Part shown: piece by piece, positions 1 to 12,290 of the stretch
Numbering within the stretch: position 1 is the stretch's first letter
Layout: each line of letters begins with the position of its first letter
NCBI RefSeq assembly: GCF_025698545.1
Contig: NC_068571.1
Span: forward strand, 42,069,733-42,133,732
Source of the DNA: Gossypium raimondii
Taxonomy: Eukaryota > Streptophyta > Magnoliopsida > Malvales > Malvaceae
DNA: 64,000 nucleotides
Reading direction: 5' to 3'
Notes under the pieces: model-generated
The model's input: only the letters and a program-made list of their open reading frames with translations
What the model was told of the DNA's origin: nothing
Databases searched by the model: none
Translations under genes and position numbers: made by a program

Positions 1-3000
1 GTTACTCGATAATTTCTCCCCTGCAAATTCACATTTTAAAATAAAACGTCAACCTTTTATTGATTAAGCTGCATAAAATAAGAGGAAATTTTATGTTAGA
101 ATAATGAGTTAGAAGCAATGTTTTTAGTAAAAATCTACTCAATATTCAAAATTGTCATTATTAAAAGTAGGGTAAAAATATCAAGAAGATCCTTATACCA
201 GAAGTTGGAATGCATTTAGCTCTTTCTACTAAAAAATGAAGAAAAAGTCTATACGAAAGATTAAAGAGTAAGTTGATCCTTTTATTAAAAAAATATCAAT
301 TTTTACTGTTAAAAACTGGTTTTTATATATTAATATGCGGTACACGATTCCTGCCATTTTTTACAGTAAAAATAAATAAAATCTTTAACTAAAAATCAAT
401 TTGTTCTTTAATCTAATGTAGGGCTGAGAAAAAAACCCAACAAAATAAAAAATTGACCCGAATCGAGATATTTGGATGGTTTATGGAATGTAAGTTAAAA
501 AATCGTGATTACCCTAAATTAAACCGAATTCTATTTTTATTTAATATATAATTAACTTTAACATTTTTATGATATAAAATAAATATTTTATATTTAAATT
601 AGTGAAAATAATTTAAAATTTCTTGAAAATTTATTGTTTTCTAAAAATATTTATGAAAAGACTATGGAATTTTGTCAAATAATATTTAAAAGTTATAAAA
701 CAAAGGTCATTTTATCAAAATAAGTCTAAAAAATCAAAATAAAAAATTAATATGAAAAAAATGAGAAAGAAGCTAAGCTGAAACGAATTATGATGGACGG
801 TTCAAAAATAAAAACTTGACCGAACTAAACTGATATCACTCTAATCTAACGTACAAAGATTAATTTGTACAATTTTTTAAGTGGGAGGGAGAAAAAGACA
901 ATCTAACACCTATAGGACGACGAAAAACAGAATTGGACCTAATCAGTGTAAAATGCTTGTGTGAGATGGTGCTTGCAACATGCAAAAACAAGGATGGAGA
1001 GAGAACGCAAACATCCTTCCAATTTGCCCATTTGATTGCAGGGTTTGTTTTTCAACCAATGCAGGGCGTTCAATTAGCCAAATAACTAAAGCTGTTAACA
1101 CATAAACTCCGAAAAGGGTAAGCCAAAGTCCCGGCGTAACTGGCTTCAAGAAAGTCCACAAGTTCCGGCTGTCCTTCGGAGTTAACCGAGTAACCATCCC
1201 GACCCCCATGTCCGTATACGGCAAAGTAAAATCCACTACAATGATCTATTTGCAGTGATTGTTATATCCCCAAAAGCAGCATCATACTTCTGTTTTTGTT
1301 TATCCAACACAAATCAAATAAAAGCAAGTTGCATAATCGAACTAGATAATGTTAAAAGAACCATGCATACCCGGAGATATACTTCATAGACAAGATTATT
1401 GTTAGTCTCCCCACTATTCTGGCTATTATCTTCAAAGGGTATAAATTCATACGACATGTGATAGTTCAAACCCGCCATTGCAGCTCTGAAAACATCTATA
1501 CAGAAACCAGAGACAATGGTGAAGTTGGTTTGAGGATCATGGTCCACTTTCAGCAATTGAGGGAACCCATTTTTTAGTGGAACACCAATCCTTAGGATCT
1601 TACTGCTCGTTTCCATCATTCGACCTTTGGGAATGGTTGAAATCCCACCAGGCCATATTATTGTTTCGAGGTCCTCATCAATGGTGGAGCTTGAAAACAA
1701 ATGCCTTCCATGGGCAAACCGTGTGATAATTTGTTCGTGAATTTGCCTGTAGGTGTCCAAAAAACCCACCCTTCTTTCCCCCTCAATACCCAACACATTT
1801 ACTATTTCGAAATTGACCATTTGAGTAATGAAGTTCATCAGTTGTAGCATACCAAACTCCTTTGATTCTGTAATATTATAAGACCTGAAACCAATGAATC
1901 CTTGCATCGATGAACGATCTTTCAAATTGTGCAAGTGATTCATGCTCTTAGAAGTCACGATCCATGCTCTTAGAAGTCACGATCCATGCATAACCATGGC
2001 TAACCATTCCTAGCCTTTTCGCATGTACAAAAATACGAGATGCTAAGACAGGTTCAACATGCACAACGAATACCGACGTTTCCTTTGCTTTGAGCCTATG
2101 AAGTTCTTCGATGATTTGATCATCTTTAGATGAAGCTGCCATTGTGCTTGAAAATTTATTTCTTCAAAGAAATTACCCTAGAACTTGCCATTATGATCAT
2201 CTTCAGGGATGAGGATAATGTTTTCTCATTTATGCAATTCAATGAAAGCAACGATTCCTTTCACTTCGGCAAATGAACCAAATGGGGCTGAAATTGAGAT
2301 TACTGGAATTTTGGTCTAATTTGCAAATTCAGCCAAAAACTTTGCTTCCAAAATTGATTTTTGTGCACTGAGGACGACCCCAACTTTGTCATTTTCCAAG
2401 AGGCTAAAAGCTAATAGGTATATGAAGGAAAGTTGAACCAATCAATTTTATTTTTATAAAAATTAAAATAAATAAACCGTTAAACACACCAAACTGAAGG
2501 ATATCATACACTTCAACATGCTAGCAATTATGTCAAATAACCACTCAATCAATAAAAACAAATAACTTTTATATTTAACTATATTTATCAAGTTTTGTCG
2601 TGAGTAATTAATTTGTGAATTTTCTTCTAAATTTATTTTGATTAATTAATATTTTATTACGACATTTATATAATTAAATTTGATTGTCATAATTTTTCAA
2701 AAATAGCATTATATATTAATATACATAATGAATCATCTGGCTAGATCTTTCCCTTTCGGAAGAGATTGTAGGAAATTTAAGTAGAGGAAGAATGAGATAG
2801 ATAATTTGTAATAGTGATATGCTCTGGAAGCAAAGAGTAAAAGAAAAGCTTATTACCTGCAGATAAAGCAAGCAAAGGGTCTCCTTTGGAGTCCCTATGT
2901 AAGCTATAGAAATCTGAAACCGTCATGGAAACGATTAACTCGACACCAACCTCGTCGCCGCCCCCCGCTGGTCTAAGGCCATTTAATTTACCAACAAGAC

Positions 3001-3028
3001 TAAAGTAGGCTGCAAATAAGACCAACAT
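1..3028 (-). pseudogene. GLR-A: decayed glutamate receptor-like (GLR) gene, 3' part off the window
   Basis: This copy is the most damaged in the array. Exons inferred by alignment to its neighbours are 3028-2857 (signal peptide and start of ATD), 2410-1372 (ATD and S1 of the ligand-binding domain), 1289-977 (S1 end, M1, pore) and 20-1 (start of exon 4). Lesions seen: a TAG at 2316-2318, further stops in the following ATD stretch (about 2170-2260), a 22-bp tandem duplication at 1941-1984 that shifts the frame, a 1-base deletion near 1236 that breaks the codon after NRSL, and a 2-base deletion near 1003. Exon 1 also lacks about 14 and 10 residues found in GLR-C, and its start has moved because of a small AT insertion. 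The intron 3 donor reads GC, not GT. The family encodes plasma-membrane amino-acid-gated cation channels; this copy cannot make one. The rest of the gene lies beyond position 1. Confidence 0.9.
175..880. repeat. MITE copy in intron 3 of GLR-A, split by a ~420-bp insertion
   Basis: Positions 175-425 match the left half, and about 838-880 the right end, of the ~350-bp MITE seen also at 20621, 46581, 47640 and 58403. Shared words include AATTTGT near TAATCTAA and 'taaaaactggt'. The intervening DNA (about 426-838) is flanked by near-identical TAATCTAATGTA / TAATCTAACGTA, which looks like a target-site duplication. A second element therefore probably inserted into the MITE. I do not recognise that insert. 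Confidence 0.5.
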
Positions 3029-3373
3029 ATATATGATTCTTCATCTTCATCATTTGGCCAAATGCTGTATTTTCTTGTTTGAATATTTTTTGCTTTTGTT
3101 CTTAGTACGTACACTGTTCCAATACATATATATAGGTAACAAAAGTAAGAGGTTTTTTTTAACAAATAAAAGTAAGAGGTTGACTAAATAAATTATATTA
3201 CTAAATATAATTTTTGTCTCACTTGTGTTTTTCAACGACCCAATTGCAAGAGCTGATCTTTTTCCAATGGAGTTATTCCCCCATGAACCAAGGCCATCTA
3301 GTGCCGTAGACTTCGTCCACGAAGTAAGTCATTAAATGAAGCTTGGATCCATTCAACCAATTTCTTTTGTTTA
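3029..3373. promoter_or_regulatory. 5' flank of GLR-A with TATA-like box and conserved upstream block
   Basis: A TATA-like ATATATATA lies at about 3126-3134, roughly 100 bp upstream of the ATG at 3028. Positions 3169-3240 match a block found upstream of GLR-C (50449-50520), GLR-D (59201-59275) and the second duplication unit (59785-59856). The block includes TTGAC at 3180-3184, the core of the WRKY W-box. Regulatory function is inference from conservation only. Confidence 0.45.
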
Positions 3374-5255
3374 TGTTGAAACCATTTTTTTGTCATCGAC
3401 TTTTTATTTTAAAAATCGAAAACGGAAGTCGCCACCAATCACTTTCATGAGGTGTGATCGGATCACCTCGTAATTTGATCGTTTTAATAAAAGGTTTGAT
3501 TTACTAAAACAACAATTTTTAGTTTACAAAATTTAAAAAATAGGTTCGGGAGTCGGTTACGCACGAGGAAGGATTAGCACCCTCATGACGCCCAAAATTG
3601 GTACCTAGTTGATTACTTGATGTCTTAGTGTCGAGAATTGAAAATTTGAAGTGAATTGAAAACACGATCCCTTTTTGTATTAAGACATTACTAAATTAAT
3701 TTTCATGAAAAAAGCTTATTTCAAGTCAATTAAGAAGGAAGGATCATGTTCGTAAGTTAGGACACAATGCCTTAAATCCTCGAAATCAAGAATAAACGTC
3801 ATTTGATCGTTATTTGAATCTTGTTTTTATATTTTTGAAATAGATATTCAATTATTTCGGTTTTAAAAAGAAGCCATATCCCGTAAGTTAGGGACACTCT
3901 ATTCTTATTCCAAAAATAATGAACATTGCCTCAGTTTTAAAAATTTTCTTTTTTTTGCATCGTGCGAAAAAACGAGTGCAATATTTAAAGTAATGTGTAT
4001 TTAGCTTACTTGGGCATAGCATAAAAATGGATAAGTACATTTAAACACAACTCGTGGCATTGTTATAGCAAAATAAAATAAAAAGGGAAGCGTATAAAAA
4101 ATAAAACGATGATGTATAAAATATACTAGATCAAAATTTAAATGAAATTTAGGGGCGCAATTTGTAAAAATAAAAAAAGAATAGGGGACCAAAATGAAAC
4201 ACGCTAAAATAAACAGGGACTAAATGAGAAATTATCCCAAGGCTCCTGGACACGTGTCCTTCCCCAGGGGGTCAACAATGGTCTGAGGACCAAATTGAAA
4301 GAGATTTGAAATTAATGGTGTAATCTTAAAAGAAAAAAATAAAGGAATTAGGACCATATTGAAAAACAAAAAAAAAGCGGAAGGACTGGGGCGACAATTA
4401 GACCCCCATTAAAAAACACGCGGATCCTTGCTAGGGTCGAGTCGGGTTGGCGGGTTGGAGTTTATTGGCATCTGGAAATGAAACTCAAAATGACGCCGTT
4501 TTATAAGGCTATAAAAGTAAAAATTTTAAGAAAAAAATCATTTGCTTCGTTTTTTAGAAAAAAAAATCCTTCTCTCTGTTTTCTCTTTGGGCACTACCCA
4601 AAATTCGACCATCGGGCCATCGTGACCCCTATCTCCAGTGGCCAAAAAATTGCCCAAAAATACCTTTTAAACCCCTTTTTTTGTGTAGAACTCTGATTCG
4701 AAGTTAAAACGCTCGACCAAAGCCAAAAACTCTGGGACTCGACAGCCTTTCGGACCAGAAGAGGCACCAATGGTGGCGCGGAGATGAAACAACAAGCATG
4801 ATTTTCCTTTTTTATTTATTATTTATTATTTTACTTCAAAAAAAAATAAAAATAGAAGGGCTTCCTTTTGAAACTTTATTCTTATTTTTCTTCATTAGAT
4901 TTCTATTAAAAAAAATCCTTACAATATGTTCTTTTTAGGCTTTTATAGCCGATTTTACATATATATATTTTTATTTTTCTACTATTTTGTATTGCTGTTG
5001 CATGTTGTTGCTATTTTTTTCTTTTTCTTGCAGGCAACGGTGGCAGTGGAGTGGTTGATGGTGGCAGAGGCTAAGAGCGGCGGCCAGGTATTAGGGTTTC
5101 TTTCTGAGAAAAAAGTTTAGGTTGTTGGGCCTATAATTGGGTTTTAGGGTTTTTTTAATTTGGGCTGGTATTGTAACTGGACTGAACTTCTAATATTTTT
5201 ATTTATTTTTTCTTTTTTGTTTTTGTTTTGGCCCAGGCAAAAATGGCCTATTACA
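3374..5255 (-). repeat. 3' LTR of element 1
   Basis: About 1.88 kb, starting TGTTGAAACC and ending GGCCTATTACA on the plus strand. It is collinear with 13919-15367 but carries about 430 bp more, roughly positions 4127-4640. The missing block in the other LTR is therefore a deletion there. AT-rich ORFs inside (for example 4001-4192, 4478-4696, 4926-5120) are not treated as genes. Confidence 0.85.
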
Positions 5256-5271
5256 GCTGCCTTTCTTTGCT
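5256..5271 (-). other. Polypurine tract of element 1
   Basis: Read on the minus strand this is GCAAAGAAAGGCAGC immediately before the 3' LTR start TGTAATAGG. That is the position and composition expected of the plus-strand primer. The matching site in element 2 is the purine-rich stretch at about 42080-42096. Confidence 0.55.
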
Positions 5272-5369
5272 AATTGTTGTGTAACAGGAATGGAGCAAAG
5301 ACATCAACAAAGGCTAATTTTGTCTAGCCTTGCCGAATCTCCATTTCTTTTGTGCTTCTCTTATTTAAG

Positions 5370-6295
5370 TATTCTCATTTCAACCTATTGCAACTTCATG
5401 GGTATAAGAATTGATATTTTAATCTACTCCACTACAATTTCGAGGAGATATTTGTATCTTCAACCTATTCTGCTGCAACTTCAGGGAGATAAGATTTGTA
5501 GCTTGTAACTTTAATATATTCCATTGCAAGTTCAGGGAGATATTTGTATCTTCAACCTATTCCGTTGCAACTTCAGGGATATAAGATTTGTAGCTTGTAA
5601 CTTTAGTCTATTCCACTGTAACTTCAGGGAGATAAGACTTGCTATAGTATATTTAATTTGACCCACTGCAACCTCAGAGGTATAGGACTTGTTACTTTAA
5701 TCTGCTCCACTGCACCTTCAGGGAGATAAGATTTGTAACTTGTAGCTTTAATCTATTTCACTGGAACTTCAGGGAAATAAGATTTGCTATCTTCAATCTG
5801 CTCCACTGTAACTTCAAGGAGATAAGAATTTGTAGCTTTAATCTGCTCCACTGTAACTTCAAGGAGATAATGTTCGATTTAATCTGCTCCACTGCACCTT
5901 TAGGGAGATAAGATTTGTAAATTGTAGCTTTAATTTGTTTTGCTACAACTTCAGGAAAATAAGATTCGCTATCTTTAATTTGCTCCACTGCAACTTCAGG
6001 GAGATAAGATTTATAGCTTTAATCTGCTTCACTGCAACTTCAGGGAGATAAAGTTCGCTTTAATCTGCTCCATTGCACCTTCAGAGAGATAAGATTTGTA
6101 ACTTGTAGCTTTAATATGTCCCGCTGCAACTTCAGGGAAATAAGATTCGCTATCTTAAATTTGCTCCACTGTAACTTCAGGGAGATAAGATTTGTAGCTT
6201 CAATCTGCTCCACTGCAACTTCAAGGAGGTAGATTTGCTACGGTGACTTCAATTCGTCCCACTACAACTTCAGGGGTATAGGATTTATGGTTTCA
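5370..6295. repeat. Tandem repeat array in the 3' untranslated region of element 1
   Basis: About 20 imperfect copies of a unit of roughly 40-75 bp. Each contains CACTGCAACTTCAGGGAGAT followed by AAGATTTGTAG and CTTTAATCTG variants. The array lies between the integrase end and the polypurine tract. A homologous array in reverse orientation is at about 41330-41940 in element 2, so the repeat belongs to the element family. Short ORFs inside it (for example on the minus strand at 5758-5988) are repeat artefacts. Confidence 0.85.
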
Positions 6296-7099
6296 TTGAT
6301 CTGTTACACCGTTCTCTAGGGAACATGACTTGTAGAATTTGTTTCATAGGCCTATATTTATGCCAAGCGCTTAGGATGTTATGATCAGAATGAATTAAAT
6401 ACTCCTAACTAGATGTATATGAATAATATTTGTATGAATAAAAAATGTCATTTTTTAAGAATGATCCTTTCTTTAGGTTGACATTGCTCGTTGTTCATCA
6501 AGGTTCAATCACCGACGTATTACCCTACCTTCTTGTTTAGCTGGTATCTTTGACAGAAAACCCGAAGAAATAATCATAATTTAATCTATTCTTTCCAAAT
6601 ATTTCCAACTCTTAAAGTTTGTTAGTTTTGACTAGTGGTCTTATTTTAGATCCTTGTACTATTTAGAAAAATTTTTAGAGCAATATGCAGAAATCTTTTT
6701 ACTTGAATATTACTTGTCCATTAATCGTTATTTCAATGAAAAATGCTTGAAAAAGATCGTAACAATGGATAAGATTGAAATTTATTTGGAGCAAAGCTTG
6801 AAATGAATAAAATAATCAAAATAGCAAATGCTGCTAAAATACAAAATGAGTAAGATGAAAGCATGTGCCTCAAATATCATAGCATGAGCTTTTCTGCACA
6901 AACTTCTCGAAGATCATTTTGAACTTGATATGTGTTTAGGAGATCTAAAGTATTTTGTTGATGCCCTAAGATGTAACATTCTTCCTTCTGAGAAGACTTG
7001 ACCATCACATGTTTCTTCAATCCAAATTTGAGTTGTCCTTTTTCGAGTTTTCAACTCAAATCCCCTTTGGTCTCAAGGCGCCCTTTGCGAGTTTCTGCA

Positions 7100-8889
7100 T
7101 TGGTCTCTCTTTTTTTAAGTGAAATATTTCTTAACTGAGTTTGAGTTCACAGGATTAGGCAGGTTTTTTCCATCCATCTCGGTCAAAATCAGTGCTCCTC
7201 TAGAAAAGGCCTTCTTTACCACATAAGGTCCTTCTTAGTTTGGCATCCACTTTCCTCTGAAGTTCTTTTGTCTAGGAATTATCTTTTTCAATACCAGGTC
7301 CCCCTCATTGAATTATCTGGGGCGAATCTTTTTATCATAAGCTCGCATCATTCATTTTTGGTACATCTAACCATGACGGATATCTTTCAGCTTTTTCTCT
7401 TCAATCAAGTTCAGCTGATCATATTGAGATTAGATCCATTCTGCTTCATCTAACTTCAGCTTTGATAAAACTTGGAAAGAAGGAATCTCGACTTCAATGG
7501 GCAGAACCACCTCTATTCCATAAACCAATGAGAAAGGCGTTGCCCCGGTGGAGGTCTTAACAGATGTTCGATAAACATAAAGAGCAAATGGTAATTTCTC
7601 ATGCCAATCTTTATAAGTCTCAATCATTTTCCCCATGATTTTCTTAATATTCTTATTGGCTGCTTCCACCGTACCATTCATTTTTAGGCGATACAGTGAC
7701 GAGTTGTGGTGTTTGATCTTGAACTGACTGTAGACTTCTGATATCGTGTTGTTGTTCAAATTTAATGCATTGTCAGATATGATCCTTTCTGGCATTTCAT
7801 ACCGACATATAGTCTCTTTCTTCAAGAATTTTTTGACTGCTAACTTTGTAACATTGGTATATGAAGTGGCCTCGACCCACTTGGTGAAGTAATCAATAAC
7901 TATGAAGATGAACCGATGCCCATTGAAAGCTTTTGGTAAGATCAACCCAATTACATCCATGCCCCACATAGAGAAATATCATGGAGATGTCATAACATAA
8001 AGAGGTGAAGGAGACACATGAATTTTGTCTCTATAAATTTGACACTTATGACATCTCTTGTATAATTGATACAATCTCCTTCCATGGTGGACCAATAATA
8101 TCCGAATCTCATGATTTGTCGTGCCATTGTAAAACCATTAGCATGCATTCCGCAAACGCCCTCATGGACTTCTTCCAAAATCTTTTTAGCCTCAATGGCG
8201 TCCACAAATCTTAGTAGCACATGATCCTTTCTTCTTTTATACAAGATCTCCCTATCTAAGACATAGTCATTGACCAATCTTCTCAACATCCTTTTATCAT
8301 TCTTGGTCGCCTCATCAGGGTATTCACTATTATTTACATATCGCAGTATATCGTGGTACCAAGTGTGATCATTTTTTTCCTCTTTCTCGATGTTGTAACA
8401 ATGGGTCAGAGCTTCATAAATACTCATCTGGATAGGTTTTACATCATCTTGTTTGTTCATTTTAATCATGGAAGCTAAAGTAGCTAGGGCATCGACCATC
8501 TGATTTTTATCTCGTTGAAGGTAGCAAAAGGTGATGTCATCAAACTCTTTAATTAACTCTAGGACCAGCCTTCTATACTCGATCAACTTAGGATCTCTTG
8601 TTTCCCGTTCACCTTTGAGTTGATAGATTACTAGTGCAGAGTCTCCATATACCTCTAGTACTTTAATCTTGTGTTCTATGGCTACATGGATACCCATGAT
8701 GCATGCTTCGCATTCTACCATATTGTTCGTGCAATCAAAATCCAATTTATTAGTAAATGGATAATGATCTCCGTTTGGAGATACTAGGACTACCCCGATT
8801 CTATTACCTACAGCGTTTAAAGCCCCATCAAAATTTAGTTTCCAATGATGTTCTTCTTGAGCACCTTTTTCAGTAGTCGTAACATACAT
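7100..8889 (-). pseudogene. Element 1 pol: archaeal-type RNase H and integrase
   Basis: The frame starting at 8889 holds a second RNase H with acidic motif residues visible: LNFDGA, VECEAC, VYGDSA and NQMVDALA (D-E-D-D). It continues into the integrase zinc-binding region (HEGVCGMHANG) and then loses frame near 8050, where the CHKC part seen in element 2 is missing. The frame 7969-7430 carries the integrase core: GMDVIG, ISDNAL and VEAANKN supply the D, D, E triad. Integrase C-terminal sequence continues, broken, to about 7100 (GPYVVKKAF, LPNPVN). The element once encoded a self-mobilising polyprotein; the breaks make this copy non-functional. Confidence 0.85.
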
Positions 8890-9059
8890 CGGATTTTTAT
8901 TTGAGAAATCGAAGTTTAGAGGCTCGTCATCTTTTAGAGCTCTACTGGCTAGAAAATATGCTATTGCACTCTATTTTATTGCCTTCTGGTTCACATAAAT
9001 TATACCAAATTCAGAAAGCAAAATTTTTCATCGGACTATTCTTCCATTTAGAGTAGTCG

Positions 9060-10354
9060 ACTCCATCATGTACTTTAGAGGGTCTATTTTTGAGATGAGT
9101 CAAGTTATGTGGTACAACATGTACTGTCTCAGTTTTCGAGTTTTCTAGATTAAGGCACAACATAACTTTTCAATTAGCGAGTATCTTTTCTCACATTCGG
9201 TGAACTTCTTGCTAAGGTAATATATCGCTCTTTCTTTCATTCCTGACTCATCATGTTGGCAAGGCACACATCCCATAGAATTCTCAAATACTGCCAAGTA
9301 CAGTATCAGTGGCTTATCTGGACTAGGTGGCATCAGTACTGGAGCATTAGATAGGTAATTTTTAACATTTTCAAAAGTTTTTTGGCACTCCTCATCCCAT
9401 ACACCTGGTTGTGTTTCTTAAGGAGACGGAAATATGGGGTCGCATTTTTTAGTTAGTTGTGAAATGAACAGGGCGATGTAATTTAATCTCCCTAAGAAAC
9501 CCCAAACCTCCTTTTGAGTGCACGGTGGAGGCAACTTCTGTATAGCCTTTACTTTATCCGGGTCAATCTCGATCCTTTTTTCGCTAACTAAAAATTCTAG
9601 CAATTTTTCTGACTTAGCCCGAAGGTACATATTGCTGGATTGAGCTTTAGCTGGAATTTTCTCAACCTCAAAAATAGTTTCCTCAGAACTTGTATATGCT
9701 CTTCTTTTATTTAGGATTTTGCTATCATATCATCAATATAAAACTTGATTTTTTGTGCATCATATCATGAAATAGGATTACCACGGTTCTTTAATACGTC
9801 ACTCTCACATTTTTCAGTCCGAATGATATCACTTTATAGTAAAATATTTCCCACGAGGTTACGAATATGGTCTTTTCCATATATTCTGGATGCATCTTAA
9901 TCTGGTTGTATCCAGAGAAGCCATCCATGAAGGAAAACAGTGAATAACCTGTCGTGTTATCCATTAAGGTGTCGATGTGAGGCAACAAGAAATTATCTTT
10001 CGGGCTGGCTTTGTTTAAATCTCTATAGTCTACACACATTCGTAGTTTCCCATTTTTCTTAAGGACAGAAACTATATTGGCTACCCACTTTGAGTATTTA
10101 ACCACTTGTAGGAAACCAGCGTCAAATTGCTTCTTGAGCTCTTCTTTTATTTTTAGTAGTTATTCGGGCATTATCCTTCGGAGTTTCCGTTGAACAGGCT
10201 TACATTCTTTTTTTATGGGAAGCTGGTGTACTACGATATCAGTACTTAGACCAAGCATGTCTTGATACAACCATGCAAAGACGTCTTTGAATTTCTGGAG
10301 TAATTCAATGAGGTCTCGCTTTGTCTCTGCGGTGATACAAGCTTTGATCTTCAC
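9060..10354 (-). pseudogene. Element 1 pol: reverse transcriptase and gypsy-type RNase H
   Basis: Fragments in order: 10354-10160, the region before RT (CITAETKRDLIELLQKFKDV); 10105-9791, RT fingers and palm (RMCVDYRDLNKASPKDNF, FSFMDGFSGYNQIKMHP); 9630-9418, RT thumb (VWGFLGRLNYIA); 9333-9145, RNase H (LILYLAVFENSMGCV, YYLSKKFTECEKRYS). The catalytic YVDD seen in element 2 falls in a broken stretch near 9770-9700. Frameshifts and stops between fragments show this copy is dead. Confidence 0.85.
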
Positions 10355-11120
10355 CTATTTCTTCTCTTATTTGTCTTCTAAGCTCACAATTTCTACTGAC
10401 TCTTTGTGAGGTAAAATCTATTTTTCCTCTTGTTCTACCATCATTAACAAATTAGGATATAGGTTACAATCTCGATCATCTTTAAAGTCTTGAGGTTTCT
10501 TTAGACACATATCTTACTTAAAAGGAGATTCTGAGGCAGTAGCAGCGTTACTCATATCATTGATATATGGAGACCTGTTATAGGAACGGAGGAAGACCTA
10601 AAGAATAAATGAATTTAAGAATAATATCTATGTGGTATGGGTATGAATGAAATGGAAAGAACAAAAGAATGTTTGCCAAAATGAGACAAAAAGATGCATT
10701 TTATTGAAATAAAAATAATAGACATGTCTTTTTCACAAAATAATTCTTATTTCTCCCAGGTTTAGAGCAATAAGTGTGTTTTGAACATTACTCTGAATTA
10801 GTTCTAAAAATTATAGGGATCTATTCCGCAGTCTAATTGTTCAGAACACTTCTGGGCATTTAAAGACGAACGCTTGACAGATTTTCCCCAATTCCTTCTT
10901 TGGATATAGCATTGATGCTCAAATTTCCTAAAATTCCTTACGAGCCTTTGACCTCTTCAAAGAATTCCAACTCTTTGTTATCCATTAGACTTTGCACCAA
11001 AGTTTTGAATTCAGTGCACTCATGGAATTATTGACCTTCCTCAACGTAGAACTCACAATAGCCCCTCATCCCTTCAGGTATCTCCTCTGAATCTTGAACA
11101 ATTAATCCATTGTTTATCAT

Positions 11121-12290
11121 TTATTGCCAGACCCGTTTTAGCGAGGATCTCACTTTTATAACATCAGTTTGGGTTCTCTTTCCTTTATTCTCAATTATCG
11201 CATTTACCCCTTGGTCTAAATGACTAAGTAGCAGATTTCCTACCACATTAGGTCCCGATGGATCATCGAACCTTACAATCTCCATCTTTATGAACCTTTC
11301 AATCAACTTTTTAAATGCATTGCATTTCTCAATTGAGTGTCCTGTTATTCCTGTATAGTATTCACATTGAGCATTCGCATTATGCCATTTTGGGAATGGA
11401 GGTTGCATGTGTTTTAAGTAAAACGGAGATACTACATATGCATCAAACAAATTTTGATATAACTCTTTTTATATCATCGGGATGGGTGTGAACTGGAGTT
11501 TTTCTATGTTTGGTTTTGAGTTAGATTCTTGCCTTGAAAGGCCTTGATGGCTTGTTGTTATGGTCTTTGGTTGGCCCACAGTGACCGATTTTGAATAGCT
11601 CTTATTATACACACTTGTGGTATTCACTTCATTTTCCTTCTTTCTCAGGGTTGAGCTTTTAGCTTTTCCTCCTGCATATATTTTCTCACTTTTTATTGTA
11701 TTTTTAATCATCTCTCCGGACATTACTATATTTGAGAAGCTCTTGGTAACACTTCCCAACATATGGTTAATAAACGGGGCTTTTAAAGTGTTTATGAAAA
11801 GCATTGTTGTCTCCTTCTCCAGAAGAGGTGGTTGGACTTGTGTTGCCACCTCTCTCTATCTTTGGATGTACTGCCTAAAGCTTTCACTTTGCTTTTTCTC
11901 CATATTTTGTAGCGTAATTCTATCGAGTGTCATGTCGGTCTCATGGTTGTATTGTTTCATAAAATCCTGTGGCAGGTATTTCCACGAGTTGATTTCGGCA
12001 CGGCTTAGCTGGTTGTACCACTTGGCGGCTGACCTGATCAAACTATCCTAGAAGCAGTGAATTAACAATTGGTCATTATTGAGGTATCCCGTCATTCTTC
12101 GGTAGAACATTGTAATATGAGCTTCAGGACAACTAGTCCCATTATATTTTTTGAATTCTAGAGTTTTGAATTTTAGTGGGAGCACTAGATCTGGGACTAA
12201 GCTCAGTTCTTTAACATCAACCCCACAAAGATAGTTGGCACTCTTCATAGCTCTGAATTTCTCTTCCAACCACTTGCACTGATCTTTTAA
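11121..12290 (-). pseudogene. Element 1 gag remnant
   Basis: Fragments 12269-12048, 12041-11856, 11849-11469 and 11450-11121 together resemble plant Ty3 gag. Seen are the AAKWYNQLSRAEINSWKYLP and ESFRQYIQ motifs of the retrotransposon gag domain. A degenerate zinc-knuckle-like CEYYTGITGHSIEKC follows. Stops and frameshifts separate the pieces. Element 2 lacks this region altogether. Confidence 0.8.

Noticed and set aside
5370..6295. Regularly repeated units resembling a CRISPR-like array
   Set aside because: Units are contiguous and imperfect with no unique spacers, the genome is a plant, and the array sits in the 3' region of an LTR element.
11617..12051. 144-aa plus-strand ORF
   Set aside because: Antisense shadow of the gag fragments of element 1.
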